Part shown: positions 45,773-53,910 of the stretch, piece by piece
How the letters are laid out: the number at the start of each line of letters is the position of its first letter
Numbering within the stretch: position 1 is the stretch's first letter
The notes under the pieces: model-generated
Told to the model about the DNA's origin: nothing
What the model saw: only the letters and a program-made list of their open reading frames with translations
Database searches by the model: none
Position numbers and translations under genes: made by a program
Origin: Alphaproteobacteria bacterium
GTDB taxonomy: Bacteria > Pseudomonadota > Alphaproteobacteria > JAPYRI01
Assembly (NCBI GenBank): GCA_029941135.1
Contig: JAPYRI010000002.1
Location: 30,063 to 87,031 of the forward strand
Reading direction: 5' to 3'
Length of the DNA stretch: 56,969 bases

Positions 45773-46552
45773 TTACAAATCCAAGGGTAGGGTCAGGTAC
45801 TCCGCGTAGATAAAATCACGATGCTCGATCAACGCCGGGTCTATGGCCGCCTCGATCACCGGGCCGACCGTCGAGTACATAGTGCGGAAATCATCGGTCA
45901 TGGGGCATTGTTCGTGGGGCAGGGGCTGAACAATCGTCGCGCACGCCGCCCAATAGATATCCAACGCTGATAATTGATCGCCAATGAGAAACTTGCTGCC
46001 CTTCGCCTTTTGGGTGCCGAGTTGCGCCGCTAACGATCGTAAAAAGCCTGCCGCATGTTCCGGCGCCTTTTCGGCTCGGCTGGCTTCGTAGAGGTACTTG
46101 TCGGCAAAGTATGTGGCGAAGGCTTGGGCTTCGGGCGGGGCTTCGGGATTGGTCATGGTGGGGTGCAGAATTTGCAACCGCCGCGACCAAACAAAGCCGT
46201 TTTCACCGAGAAGTTCGTGGCAAAAACTCATCATCCGCATGCGATCCTCGAAGTCATCTGGAATGAGCTTTGGCTCCGGCGCCAGACGCTCGGCCAGATA
46301 GAGCTGTTCGATCCAGGTCGCGCGCGGGGGCTCGTCGTTCCAAACCGCAACCGGCGCGGTCGCCTGTGCCGTCCAGTCAATCAAGTCGAGGTTTTCGCCG
46401 CCGACCACCTGCTCGACCCACGCGTAATCAAGTTTCTTGACCCCAAAAATACCCTTGGCGCTTTCGCTCCAGGGTCCCGGGATGCCCGGTGTGAGCACAA
46501 TTCTCAATCCCGACATGTCGCGCGCTTCGGCCACACTGATAAAGTTTGACAC
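45773..46552 (-). CDS. Glutathione S-transferase-like protein
   Basis: A 259-aa protein with a divergent GST pattern. The N-terminal thioredoxin-like part is weak (LRIVLTPGIPGPWSESAKGI, then TAPVAVWNDEPPRATW in the place of the cis-Pro/glutathione motif). The C-terminal helical domain is clear (GSKFLIGDQLSALDIYWAAC). The start is GTG 46552 with AGGAGA 6 bp upstream. An NTF2-like gene lies just downstream... on the same strand but upstream in transcription (46595-46996), so the two may be co-transcribed. The substrate is unknown. Confidence 0.78.
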   Translation of the reverse strand: MSNFISVAEARDMSGLRIVLTPGIPGPWSESAKGIFGVKKLDYAWVEQVVGGENLDLIDWTAQATAPVAVWNDEPPRATWIEQLYLAERLAPEPKLIPDDFEDRMRMMSFCHELLGENGFVWSRRLQILHPTMTNPEAPPEAQAFATYFADKYLYEASRAEKAPEHAAGFLRSLAAQLGTQKAKGSKFLIGDQLSALDIYWAACATIVQPLPHEQCPMTDDFRTMYSTVGPVIEAAIDPALIEHRDFIYAEYLTLPLDL

Positions 46553-46594
46553 GTACTTTCTCCTATTTTCTATGTAGACCGACGCAACGGTTTA

Positions 46595-46996
46595 TCAGCC
46601 GTGCCCAAAAACCTCGGTGACCAATTCGCTATCCAAATTCTCCCGAATATCGCAAATCTTGCCGTCCCGCACCGTATAGATAATGCAGTAGTCGTTATTG
46701 TAATCTTTGCCGTTCTTGGCCCGGGCTTTTCCCTTGGCTTCAATCACGACTTTGTCGCCCTCGGCAATCACCTGATTGATGGTGAGACTGATACCGTCTT
46801 CCAATAGCGCGCCCAAAGACCCGAACAATCCTTCCTCGATTTCCTTGCGGCCTTTGAAAGTGCCGGCGTAGCGGTGGCTGCCGAAAAAGGTCCAGGTGAC
46901 GTCGTCCGACAGGGCGCCATAAAAGGCTTCCATGTCGCCACTGGTGATGGCCGCGCCCGCGTCCAATACGACTTTCTTATTGTCTGCGATGCTCAT
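46595..46996 (-). CDS. SnoaL/NTF2-like protein
   Basis: A 133-aa cone-shaped alpha+beta (NTF2/SnoaL) fold protein of the ketosteroid-isomerase-related group. Seen: AAITSGDMEAFYGALSDDVT, TFFGSHRYAGTFKGRKEIEE and YCIIYTVRDGKICDIRENLD. The chosen ATG 46996 has a perfect AGGAGGG site 5 bp upstream; the 162-aa track ORF is too long. Such proteins bind or isomerise small hydrophobic molecules. It is followed by the GST-like gene on the same strand. Confidence 0.87.
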   Translation of the reverse strand: MSIADNKKVVLDAGAAITSGDMEAFYGALSDDVTWTFFGSHRYAGTFKGRKEIEEGLFGSLGALLEDGISLTINQVIAEGDKVVIEAKGKARAKNGKDYNNDYCIIYTVRDGKICDIRENLDSELVTEVFGHG

Positions 46997-47128
46997 GTTT
47001 TCCCTCCTAGAAAATGTGAGCCCGGTATCTTGTCCTGCGAAAGCAGTACCGGACGGATGATTGGGATATAGTTTACGTCCCAATCAAGCAAAGGCAAAGT
47101 GGGCTAAATGGAAAAGCGAACTTAGAAA

Positions 47129-47542
47129 ATGCCGGTCAGTTCAGATTACAAAGAATTCGTACGCGAGCTCATGACGCCGCTCGGATCAGCGACCATGAAA
47201 CCTTTTTTCGGTGGGTTCGAGCTCAAATACGGCGATGTTCAGTTTGCCTGGGTCTTGAACGACACTTTGTATTTTAAAGTGGATGACGGCAACCGGCCTG
47301 ATTTTGAGGAAGCAGGGGTGCCGCCGTTCGAATACGAACGTAACGGCAAAGTGTTTGCCGTGCGCAAGTTGCACGAGGCGCCGGCGTTTTTGTTTGACGA
47401 TCCGGACGAGATGTTGGTCTGGGCGCGAAAAGCCATCGATGCCGAAATGCGGGCCCAAAAGGCCAAAGCCAAGAAAAAGAAACGGCCCAAAAAGAATGCT
47501 AAGGCCAAAAAGAACGCGCCATCGTCCCGTGCCAAATCCTAA
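47129..47542 (+). CDS. TfoX N-terminal domain protein with Lys-rich tail
   Basis: A 137-aa protein. Residues about 5-100 are a TfoX/Sxy N-terminal domain (ELMTPLGSATMKPFFGGFEL, FAWVLNDTLYFKVDDGNRPD, FEYERNGKVFAVRKLHEAP). The tail after residue 105 is almost all Lys, Ala, Arg and Pro (KAKKKKRPKKNAKAKKN) and could bind nucleic acid. TfoX is a competence regulator in Gammaproteobacteria, but stand-alone domains have no set role. It ends 9 bp before the broken glucosaminidase gene. Confidence 0.87.
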   Translation: MPVSSDYKEFVRELMTPLGSATMKPFFGGFELKYGDVQFAWVLNDTLYFKVDDGNRPDFEEAGVPPFEYERNGKVFAVRKLHEAPAFLFDDPDEMLVWARKAIDAEMRAQKAKAKKKKRPKKNAKAKKNAPSSRAKS

Positions 47543-47551
47543 ATAGAATTC

Positions 47552-48455
47552 ATGAATACACTTCAGACCTATGGCGCCCTCGCGCTCAAAGGTGGATTGG
47601 CGCTACTGGTTCTGATCATTTTGCCGCTCGCGTTGGCTCTTGAATTTGTGCCCGAGCGCGGTGTGATCGGTGCTCTGAGTGTTGAACGACTGGTCGTGCG
47701 CTTGCAAGACCGAGGGGTTAATTTTGACTTTTCCGCCGGCAATCTGGCCCCCATTCCGCGCATTTTTACGGCGCATATCCCCGCTGATTGGCGATTCCTC
47801 AAACCGCCTGCACGCCAGAAAAAATATTTCTCGCGGTAATGCTGCCCCTGGTGTTGCGGGAGAACGAACGCATTCTCGAAAACCGGGAGCGATTGAATAC
47901 TCTGCTCGTGGATGACCAACGATCGCCGAGAGACAATCGATGGCTGCGCGTGCGGACAGTAGACTATGGTGTAAAACCTGACGATTGGACCGCACTTTTA
48001 GATCGCATGGACGCGGTGCCGCCGGCTTTGGGTCTGGCCCAGGCGGCAATTGAAGCGGGCTGGGGCGGCTCGCGGCCGAAGGCAACGCATTGTTTGGTCA
48101 ATGGACCCAAGTTTCGGGGCAGGGCATCGTGCCGGAACGACGGGCCGCCACGTCGCGCCACGAGGTGCGGAAATTTAGAAATATCGGCGCGTCAGTAACA
48201 GCCTACTTGAGGAACCTCAATACCCATATGGCCTACACCGATTTTCGCAGTTTGAGATCAAAAATCCGCAGCGAAGGCGGGGCGATAACGGGTCAAGAGG
48301 CTGCGGGCACGCTCATTCATTATGCTGAAACCGGTTCTGACTATGTCGTCTTGTTGAGCGAGGTGATGGTCACCAATGAACTCGGCCGGTTCGATCCGGC
48401 AAAATTAACGCCCCAAAAGGGTGCGTTCAAATGGAAGGGAATTCAGTCACGATGA
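47552..48455 (+). pseudogene. Bax-like glucosaminidase, broken by two frameshifts
   Basis: Three overlapping frames together spell one Bax/glucosaminidase-domain protein of about 300 aa. The first (47552) has a membrane segment (LALLVLIILPLALAL) and runs to the A6 tract at 47819-47824. Adding one A joins it to IFLAVMLPLVLRENERILEN in the next frame. That continues to AAIEAGWGGSR near 48075, where a loss of 1 or 4 nt shifts it to EGNALFGQW-type sequence (FGQWTQVSGQGIVP). The rest, AYLRNLNTHMAYTDFRSLR, is the expected end. The catalytic Glu region (AIEAGWG) survives, but the gene is interrupted unless the sequence is in error. Confidence 0.85.
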
Positions 48456-48827
48456 GCGATTCAGCAAATCGCTTACCACTTCGCACACCTGCTTAATGTT
48501 AAAGAGTTTGGTCAAGTAATCGGCGAAGCCGGCAGCTTGTCCTTGTTCAATATCAAACGGATCGATATTCGCACTCAAGGCGATCACCGGAATGGCCCGG
48601 GTTTCGTCGTCGATCCGCAGTTGTTCAAGAGCCTGATAGCCGTCCATGCCCGGTGAATTTATATCCATCAGAATAAGATCCAGGTGGGTCGATTTGGCGA
48701 GTTCAAGTCCAAGCTCCGCAGACTCAATGGAGATCAGATTGACGAGAGGAAAGCGTGCCAAAATCCGTTCCATGAGAAACCAGTTTGTCACATTGTCCTC
48801 TATGTAGAGTACAACACCCGATGTCAT
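48447..48827 (-). CDS. Stand-alone response regulator receiver domain
   Basis: A 126-aa CheY-like receiver with no output domain. The acidic pocket is YIEDN (Glu10, Asp11), the phosphorylation site is Asp55 in LILMDINSPGMDG, the switch Ser is in VIALSAN, and the Lys is in DYLTKLFN. Pro normally follows this Lys; here it is Leu. It resembles the terminal receiver of hybrid histidine kinases (VVLYIEDN, LGLELAKS), so it may be a detached piece or a single-domain regulator. It overlaps the end of the broken Bax-like gene by 9 nt and abuts a LysR remnant. Confidence 0.85.
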   Translation of the reverse strand: MTSGVVLYIEDNVTNWFLMERILARFPLVNLISIESAELGLELAKSTHLDLILMDINSPGMDGYQALEQLRIDDETRAIPVIALSANIDPFDIEQGQAAGFADYLTKLFNIKQVCEVVSDLLNRSS

Positions 48828-48854
48828 AAATTCGGAAGTCCCAAGCGATCATGC

Positions 48855-49142
48855 GGCCCTGACGGGGTTCATCACGTACCGGTAAACGGAAACATGCGGG
48901 TAAACAATGGCGAGTTTGTGCGATCGAGCCTACTGGCCGGCTTGGGGGTCGGCTATTTGCCCGCTTTTATGGTGAGTCAAAATGTGAAATCAGGCGCCAT
49001 TGCGACCGCCCTCGACGATTATATCCGTCCGGCTACAGCGGTTTATGCGGTCTATTCCCATAGCCGGTATCTGTCCGCCAAGGTTCGCGCCTTTGTCGAC
49101 TTCATGGTGGAGCGTCTAGCCAACAATCCGTTTCACCTGTAA
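48855..49142 (+). pseudogene. LysR-family regulator, C-terminal remnant
   Basis: About 95 codons match the end of the LysR substrate-binding domain: GPDGVHHVPVNGNMRVNNGE, LLAGLGVGYLPAFMV and SAKVRAFVDFMVERL. The helix-turn-helix and most of the binding domain are gone. The upstream part of the track ORF is antisense to the receiver gene and not LysR-like. This is a truncated relic. Confidence 0.8.
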
Positions 49143-49239
49143 TACCTAGGAACAGCCCCTTGTTGGCTGGATCTGTGAGCAAAAAACCCAATTATGAACA
49201 TTAAGTCGTGCGCCAGTTTTAATATGGCCGTTCAAGCGA

Positions 49240-49797
49240 ATGTCAAAATCTAATCTACCCACTGAAATAGGGACATTAACACCCGAAGACATTCACTTGT
49301 CGGCAGAACTGCCCAAAGACAGCTGCGACATTGATCGCCTATTGGATTTGGCGTTTGGTCCTGACAGACAGGGAAAAGCGGTTTATCGCTTTCGGGAAAA
49401 CTTGGCGCCAATTGCTGAACTGAGCACGGTTGCCCGGGTCGATGGAATTTTGCGGGGGGCGATTCGATATTCGCCTGTCAAAATCGGCGATCACGGCGTC
49501 TCCGCTTTGCTGCTAGGGCCTCTCGCGGTAGATCCTGCATTTCGCGGCGCGGGCGTAGGTCTTTCATTAATGCGCCACACTCTGGAAGTGTCGCGCGACC
49601 TGGGCCATAAAATTGTCGTCCTAGTGGGGGACGAGCCCTACTATGCGCGCGTCGGCTTTTCCACGTCGATTGCGAAGAATCTCATCATCTCGGGACAGGC
49701 GGCCCGCAATCGAATTCTGGGGTTGGCTCTGGTTGACGGCGCAATGAAGGACGTTGAGGGGATACTGCGGCCCGATCATGGCCCTTCTGTTTCTTAA
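49240..49797 (+). CDS. GNAT N-acetyltransferase, YhbS type
   Basis: A 185-aa acetyltransferase. The acetyl-CoA loop is LAVDPAFRGAGVGLSLMRHT, and VVLVGDEPYYARVGF is typical of the YhbS group. The substrate is unknown. It stands alone, following the LysR relic; 450 bp without a gene follow. Confidence 0.88.
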   Translation: MSKSNLPTEIGTLTPEDIHLSAELPKDSCDIDRLLDLAFGPDRQGKAVYRFRENLAPIAELSTVARVDGILRGAIRYSPVKIGDHGVSALLLGPLAVDPAFRGAGVGLSLMRHTLEVSRDLGHKIVVLVGDEPYYARVGFSTSIAKNLIISGQAARNRILGLALVDGAMKDVEGILRPDHGPSVS

Positions 49798-50251
49798 TTA
49801 ATTAACGATATCCGGTGATAATCAGTCGCTTCTGGGGTGTCACCCTTGATCGATGATTTGACTGAGTTATGTAGCGACTTCGAGGCGGCGGGAGCAAATT
49901 AAATTATGCGACCTGGGCAAGTTTAGGGTGGGATATGTCGGGCAACGATACTTGGCAATTGCCTTTCGACGGAGAAAGGGAGCCGGACAGCGACTCGAAC
50001 AGTGGGTCGCCACGACAGGTCTCCTATGAGCGGTCGGCAACGAGACACTGTTCAAATTGGACAGTTCAGGCAACGGTAACTGTTTGATTGTAATAGATTA
50101 AATTATGGTATTCTGGTAGGGTGGGAGGGTTCGAAGGCGTTGATTCAAACAACTAGTGGTGAATTATTATTAATGGATGAGGATTGATTCGCGCCTTATT
50201 CATTAACAATGACTGAATATTTCTTCTTTTGGCAAATGCCGCAGGCCGAAA
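49798..50251. other. Intergenic region without a recognised gene
   Basis: About 450 bp between the YhbS-type gene and DUF1285. Short frames are present but none has a recognisable product or a ribosome site. The last 150 bp are AT-rich and could hold the DUF1285 promoter. I see no RNA gene, clear terminator or long repeat here. Confidence 0.5.
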
Positions 50252-50977
50252 ATGAACTCAAAACAGCCCCCTCAATCCACCTCTACGCCGGTCGCTTCGG
50301 CGACCGAAAGTGGTGCCGGTCCATCGGGCGAGGATGCCTCTTTCGATTTGATGCGGGTGGCCCAGGATTTGGGCAAGCGGAGCAAAAGTAAGCGTGAGCT
50401 CCCGCCCATTCATCTGTGGAATCCCGACCTGTGCGAGGGCGTCGATATGCGTATCGGACGCGATGGAACATGGTACTACATGGGCTCACCTATCGGGCGG
50501 AAGCCCATGGTGCGGTTGTTTTCGACCATACTGCGCCGCGAGGAAGACGCGCACTATTATGTTGTGACCCCGGTTGAGAAAGTGCGGGTCATTGTGGACG
50601 ATGCGCCGTTTGTGGCGATTTATGTGGACGCGGAAGGGGAAGGGCCGGATCAAAAACTTACTTTCCGTACCAATGTGGACGATCTGGTTATTGCCGGGCC
50701 AGAACACCCGATCCGCGTCGTCATCGACACCGAGACCGGCGAACCTTCACCTTATGTTCATGTCCGTGATCGCCTGGAAGCCTTGATTGGCCGGTCGGTG
50801 TTTTACGAATTGGTCGAATTAAGTGTTGAACGCGTGCTAGAAGGCGATCCGGTGTACGGTGTCTGGAGCAATGGCGGGTTTTACCCGGTGGGCGCTTACG
50901 TGGATACCGTGGATGATGAGACGGCGGACGGCGAGGCCAGCAAAGGCGAAGATCGAGAAGATGCAAGAACGAATTAG
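50252..50977 (+). CDS. DUF1285 family protein
   Basis: A 241-aa member of DUF1285. Conserved parts: LPPIHLWNPDLCEGVDMRIG, DGTWYYMGSPIGRKPMVRLF, HYYVVTPVEKVRVIVDDAPF and YELVELSVERVL. The first 45 residues and the acidic tail (DDETADGEASKGED) are not conserved. The biochemical role is unknown. It begins a four-gene run with Nudix, DUF6111 and CCA transferase genes, overlapping the Nudix gene by 17 nt. Confidence 0.9.
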   Translation: MNSKQPPQSTSTPVASATESGAGPSGEDASFDLMRVAQDLGKRSKSKRELPPIHLWNPDLCEGVDMRIGRDGTWYYMGSPIGRKPMVRLFSTILRREEDAHYYVVTPVEKVRVIVDDAPFVAIYVDAEGEGPDQKLTFRTNVDDLVIAGPEHPIRVVIDTETGEPSPYVHVRDRLEALIGRSVFYELVELSVERVLEGDPVYGVWSNGGFYPVGAYVDTVDDETADGEASKGEDREDARTN

Positions 50978-51644
50978 ACAACGGATCGGGGGCCAAAAAC
51001 GGGGCCAGAACGATCTTCAGAAGGGCGCTAAAAATGGCGCCGGATTAAACGGATATTCTCTTGAACGTGCGATCGGCCATTCCCGGGGCGACGCCGATCT
51101 AAATCCTCACGTCGATGACATGCGCGTCGATGAAGCCGAACTGCGGCCGGCGGCGGTTCTGATACCCATCATCGACCGGCCTGAGGGTCTGACAGTGTTG
51201 CTCACTCAACGCACCGACCACTTGGATCACCATCCGGGGCAGGTCAGTTTCCCGGGTGGCCGGATCGAAGAAAGTGATCGCGACGAGATTGATGCCGCCT
51301 TGCGGGAGACCGAAGAAGAGATCGGCCTTGACCGGTCTTATGTCGAAGTGATTGGTCATCTGGATCAGTACCGCACCGGCACCGGTTTTGACATCACCCC
51401 GGTGGTTGGGCTGGTGCGCGAGGGCTTTACCCTGAAGCTGGATGAGTTTGAGGTTGCCAAGGCCTTTGAAGTCAGCCTCGAATTTGTCTTGGATCCGACC
51501 AACCACAAGCGCGAAAGTAAATTCTGGCGGGGGGCGATGCGGCACTACTATGTGTTTCCTCACGATGATTATTACATTTGGGGGGCCACTGCCGGCATGC
51601 TGGTGAATCTCCATGATCGCCTGCGGGACGAGGGTGAAAGCTAA
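50961..51644 (+). CDS. Nudix hydrolase, CoA pyrophosphatase type
   Basis: A 227-aa Nudix enzyme, likely splitting CoA or acyl-CoA to phosphopantetheine and 3',5'-ADP. The CoA-specific motif LLTQRTDHLDHHPGQVSFPG precedes the Nudix helix (ALRETEEEIGL). The C-terminal part (YYVFPHDDYYIWGATAGMLV) also fits NudL. I start at ATG 50961 inside the end of DUF1285; the track start adds 34 unrelated residues. It overlaps the next gene by 1 nt. Confidence 0.93.
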   Translation: MQERIRQRIGGQKRGQNDLQKGAKNGAGLNGYSLERAIGHSRGDADLNPHVDDMRVDEAELRPAAVLIPIIDRPEGLTVLLTQRTDHLDHHPGQVSFPGGRIEESDRDEIDAALRETEEEIGLDRSYVEVIGHLDQYRTGTGFDITPVVGLVREGFTLKLDEFEVAKAFEVSLEFVLDPTNHKRESKFWRGAMRHYYVFPHDDYYIWGATAGMLVNLHDRLRDEGES

Positions 51645-51910
51645 TGCTGCGAAAACTTCTCTTTCATGGCATTCCTCTCATTCTTCCTTTTCTGATGTAC
51701 GGATTGTGGGTGTATACGGTTCGGCGCAAGAAAGACGCATCAGGCGGCCTGTGGGACGATACGCCGTGGACTTGGCTCGTGGCGGCCGGGTTTGGCTTGA
51801 TGATCACCAGTTTAATCGCGGTTGGTTTGTTGGCGGGGGATGACCCGGGCGGCACGTATGTTCCGCCCCATGTTGTCGACGGAGTGATCGTGCCGGGGCA
51901 AGTCGAGTAA
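51644..51910 (+). CDS. Small membrane protein, DUF6111-like
   Basis: An 88-aa protein with two membrane helices (FHGIPLILPFLMYGLWVY and TWLVAAGFGLMITSLIAVGL). The C-terminal part DPGGTYVPPHVVDGVIVPG is conserved in small alphaproteobacterial proteins between Nudix and CCA transferase genes (DUF6111, from memory). The function is unknown. Its ATG overlaps the Nudix stop by one base. Confidence 0.78.
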   Translation: MLRKLLFHGIPLILPFLMYGLWVYTVRRKKDASGGLWDDTPWTWLVAAGFGLMITSLIAVGLLAGDDPGGTYVPPHVVDGVIVPGQVE

Positions 51911-51930
51911 CTGGATGTAGGGATCGGGCC

Positions 51931-53175
51931 GTGGACCCCGAGGGAAAATTAGACACACATACTTGGATGACGGCGCCGGAGACGGTGGCTGTCTTTGACG
52001 CTTTGACAGCCGATGGTGCGGTTGCGCGCTTTGTCGGCGGTTGCGTACGCGATGCGGTGTTGGGCCGGCCGGTCAATGACGTGGACATCGCCACCGACGC
52101 GACCCCAGAGACAGTGCTCCAACTCCTCAAAGAGGCAAAACTAAAGGCGGTCCCCACCGGGCTTTTGCACGGTACGGTGACGGCAATCTCGGGCGGCAAG
52201 CCCTATCAAATCACTACTTTGCGGCGCGATGTCGAAACCGATGGCCGCCATGCCCAGGTCGCCTTCACCGACGATTGGACGGAGGATGCCGCGCGCCGGG
52301 ATTTCACCATGAACGCCCTCTATAGCGACCCAGACGGCACCCTTTACGACCCAATGAATGGGCTCGACGACGCGCGTGCGGGCCGCGTTCGGTTCGTGGG
52401 TGACCCGGTGCGACGCATCGACGAAGACCGGCTGCGAATCCTGCGGTTCTTCCGCTTTCACGCCTGGTTCGGCAGCGGCGATCTGGACCCAGCCGGATTG
52501 GCGGCTTGCGTCACTGGGGCGGGCGGGCTGAGCGACTTGTCGGCCGAGCGGGTGCGCACTGAAATGCTGCGCCTGTTGGAAGCGCTCGCGCCTGTGAGGG
52601 TGTTCGAGACCATGGTCGCCCGCGGTATCTTGGACGCATTACTACCGGAAGCCACCCAATTTAAGCGGTTTGATCGCTTGGTCGAAATCGAAACGGCTCT
52701 TGATCAAGCCGATCCAGTGCGCCGGCTGGGCGCGGTCGTGTCCGCCACAGGCGACAATATTCATTCGATTTCAGATCGTTTGCGCCTGTCCAACATGGAG
52801 CGCGGCCGGTTGGTAGCAATGCTTAATTGCGACGCTGCACCCGATCCTAAACTGTCCGAACAAGAAAGCCGCCGCATGCAATATGCGTTGGGCCGACGCT
52901 TGTATGTCGATGTTGCGCTGCTGCGCTGGGCGGAAAGCACAGCACAGACGGATGCGGTCGCGTGGATTGACACGATCCACGTAGCGGAACAGAGGATGCA
53001 ACCGCTATTCCCGTTGCGCGGCGCGGACATTGTTGAAATGGGAGTGGCCGCCGGGCCGGAAGTTGGAGACCTATTGGCCCAAGTTGAACGCTGGTGGATC
53101 GATGACGACTTTGCGGCCACGCAATCCCAATGCTTGGCTGAAGTAGAGCGGATTGTATCGGCCGCCGCTAACTAG
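51931..53175 (+). CDS. CCA tRNA nucleotidyltransferase/poly(A) polymerase family
   Basis: Adds or repairs the CCA end of tRNAs (class II nucleotidyltransferase). The catalytic head is FVGGCVRDAVLGRPVNDVDI with the two Asp residues. It continues TDGRHAQVAFTDDWTEDAARRDFTMNAL, split here over two conserved blocks, and RRIDEDRLRILRFFRF. The 414-aa length and C-terminal helices match the alphaproteobacterial type. Start is GTG 51931; ATG 51967 is a possible alternative. tRNA-Gln in this window encodes its own CCA, so a repair role is plausible. Confidence 0.93.
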   Translation: MDPEGKLDTHTWMTAPETVAVFDALTADGAVARFVGGCVRDAVLGRPVNDVDIATDATPETVLQLLKEAKLKAVPTGLLHGTVTAISGGKPYQITTLRRDVETDGRHAQVAFTDDWTEDAARRDFTMNALYSDPDGTLYDPMNGLDDARAGRVRFVGDPVRRIDEDRLRILRFFRFHAWFGSGDLDPAGLAACVTGAGGLSDLSAERVRTEMLRLLEALAPVRVFETMVARGILDALLPEATQFKRFDRLVEIETALDQADPVRRLGAVVSATGDNIHSISDRLRLSNMERGRLVAMLNCDAAPDPKLSEQESRRMQYALGRRLYVDVALLRWAESTAQTDAVAWIDTIHVAEQRMQPLFPLRGADIVEMGVAAGPEVGDLLAQVERWWIDDDFAATQSQCLAEVERIVSAAAN

Positions 53176-53183
53176 GGCGGTCA

Positions 53184-53690
53184 CTAACCGGCGTTCTGGG
53201 TGTCCCACCACGGCTCCCAAGTTCTTTGATTGCCTTTTGCGAAACACTCTTCTACAAACTTTTGAAATTCTGGCGTACACTGGTCGCGGCGGTCTTTCCA
53301 GACCACCCTCGCGCCCGGACGGGTGGCAAAGTTTTCCATACCGATGGAGATGCCGGCGAACAATTCGTCGTCGTAGACGCCATGTTGCCACTCACAATGA
53401 ATGCTCTGGCCCGCGCGAAAAACGCTGTTGACCGCGACATCGAAGCGCAGACGAGAAGCCCCCTCAAGCTTGTCTATATCCTGGTAACCCTGCCAGACGA
53501 CCTCGGCCATATCAGCGGTGTTGGCGAGTTGCGACACGGTCCCCTGGAACATTGTCGTTTGCGATTGCACCGACGCGAGCCGGAGCCCGACGTTGCTTTG
53601 CCGCATTTGAAAGCCGACGAAAATCAGTGATCCAATGACGCCGAACGCCGCCACCAAATCTGCCATGCCTGATATAAATGTCCATTCCAT
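53184..53690 (-). CDS. Hypothetical protein with N-terminal membrane segment
   Basis: A 168-aa protein of unknown function. Residues about 8-28 are hydrophobic (DLVAAFGVIGSLIFVGFQMR), followed by an amphipathic helical region. Aromatic-rich parts are HCEWQHGVYDDELF and NQRTWEPWWDTQ. A strong AGGAGGGG site precedes ATG 53690, so it is probably expressed. I recall similar one-helix proteins in marine proteobacteria without a known role. It converges with the CCA transferase gene. Confidence 0.75.
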   Translation of the reverse strand: MEWTFISGMADLVAAFGVIGSLIFVGFQMRQSNVGLRLASVQSQTTMFQGTVSQLANTADMAEVVWQGYQDIDKLEGASRLRFDVAVNSVFRAGQSIHCEWQHGVYDDELFAGISIGMENFATRPGARVVWKDRRDQCTPEFQKFVEECFAKGNQRTWEPWWDTQNAG

Positions 53691-53815
53691 TGTGGCCCCT
53701 CCTGTGACTGAAGTATTTGGTTGTTGCCGGGTAGCGTTTCACGCTGCACCTCGGTCAATCGCTGAGATCAATGTGGCATCTGCGGCGGGTCACTTTATCG
53801 TGAGTGACTGACTAA

Positions 53816-53832
53816 TGACTCTCGGGGAGTCA
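53816..53832. repeat. Short hairpin with two GANTC sites
   Basis: TGACTC-TCGGG-GAGTCA has perfect 6-bp arms. Each arm contains a CcrM target (GACTC, GAGTC). It lies about 80 bp upstream of the DUF1326 gene start. Confidence 0.6.
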
Positions 53833-53910
53833 CGACTGCCAATAGGGTTATGAAGAGACTTCTTAATGCGCAGTAAAACAGCAAACGCCGTCATTGGGAG
53901 AATCACACGC

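Noticed and set aside
49867-50073. 68-aa reverse ORF between the YhbS-type gene and DUF1285
   Set aside because: No recognisable motif, no ribosome site, and composition typical of chance ORFs.
50859-50960. Longer Nudix N-terminus in the track
   Set aside because: It lies in the DUF1285 gene in another frame; ATG 50961 gives the expected start.
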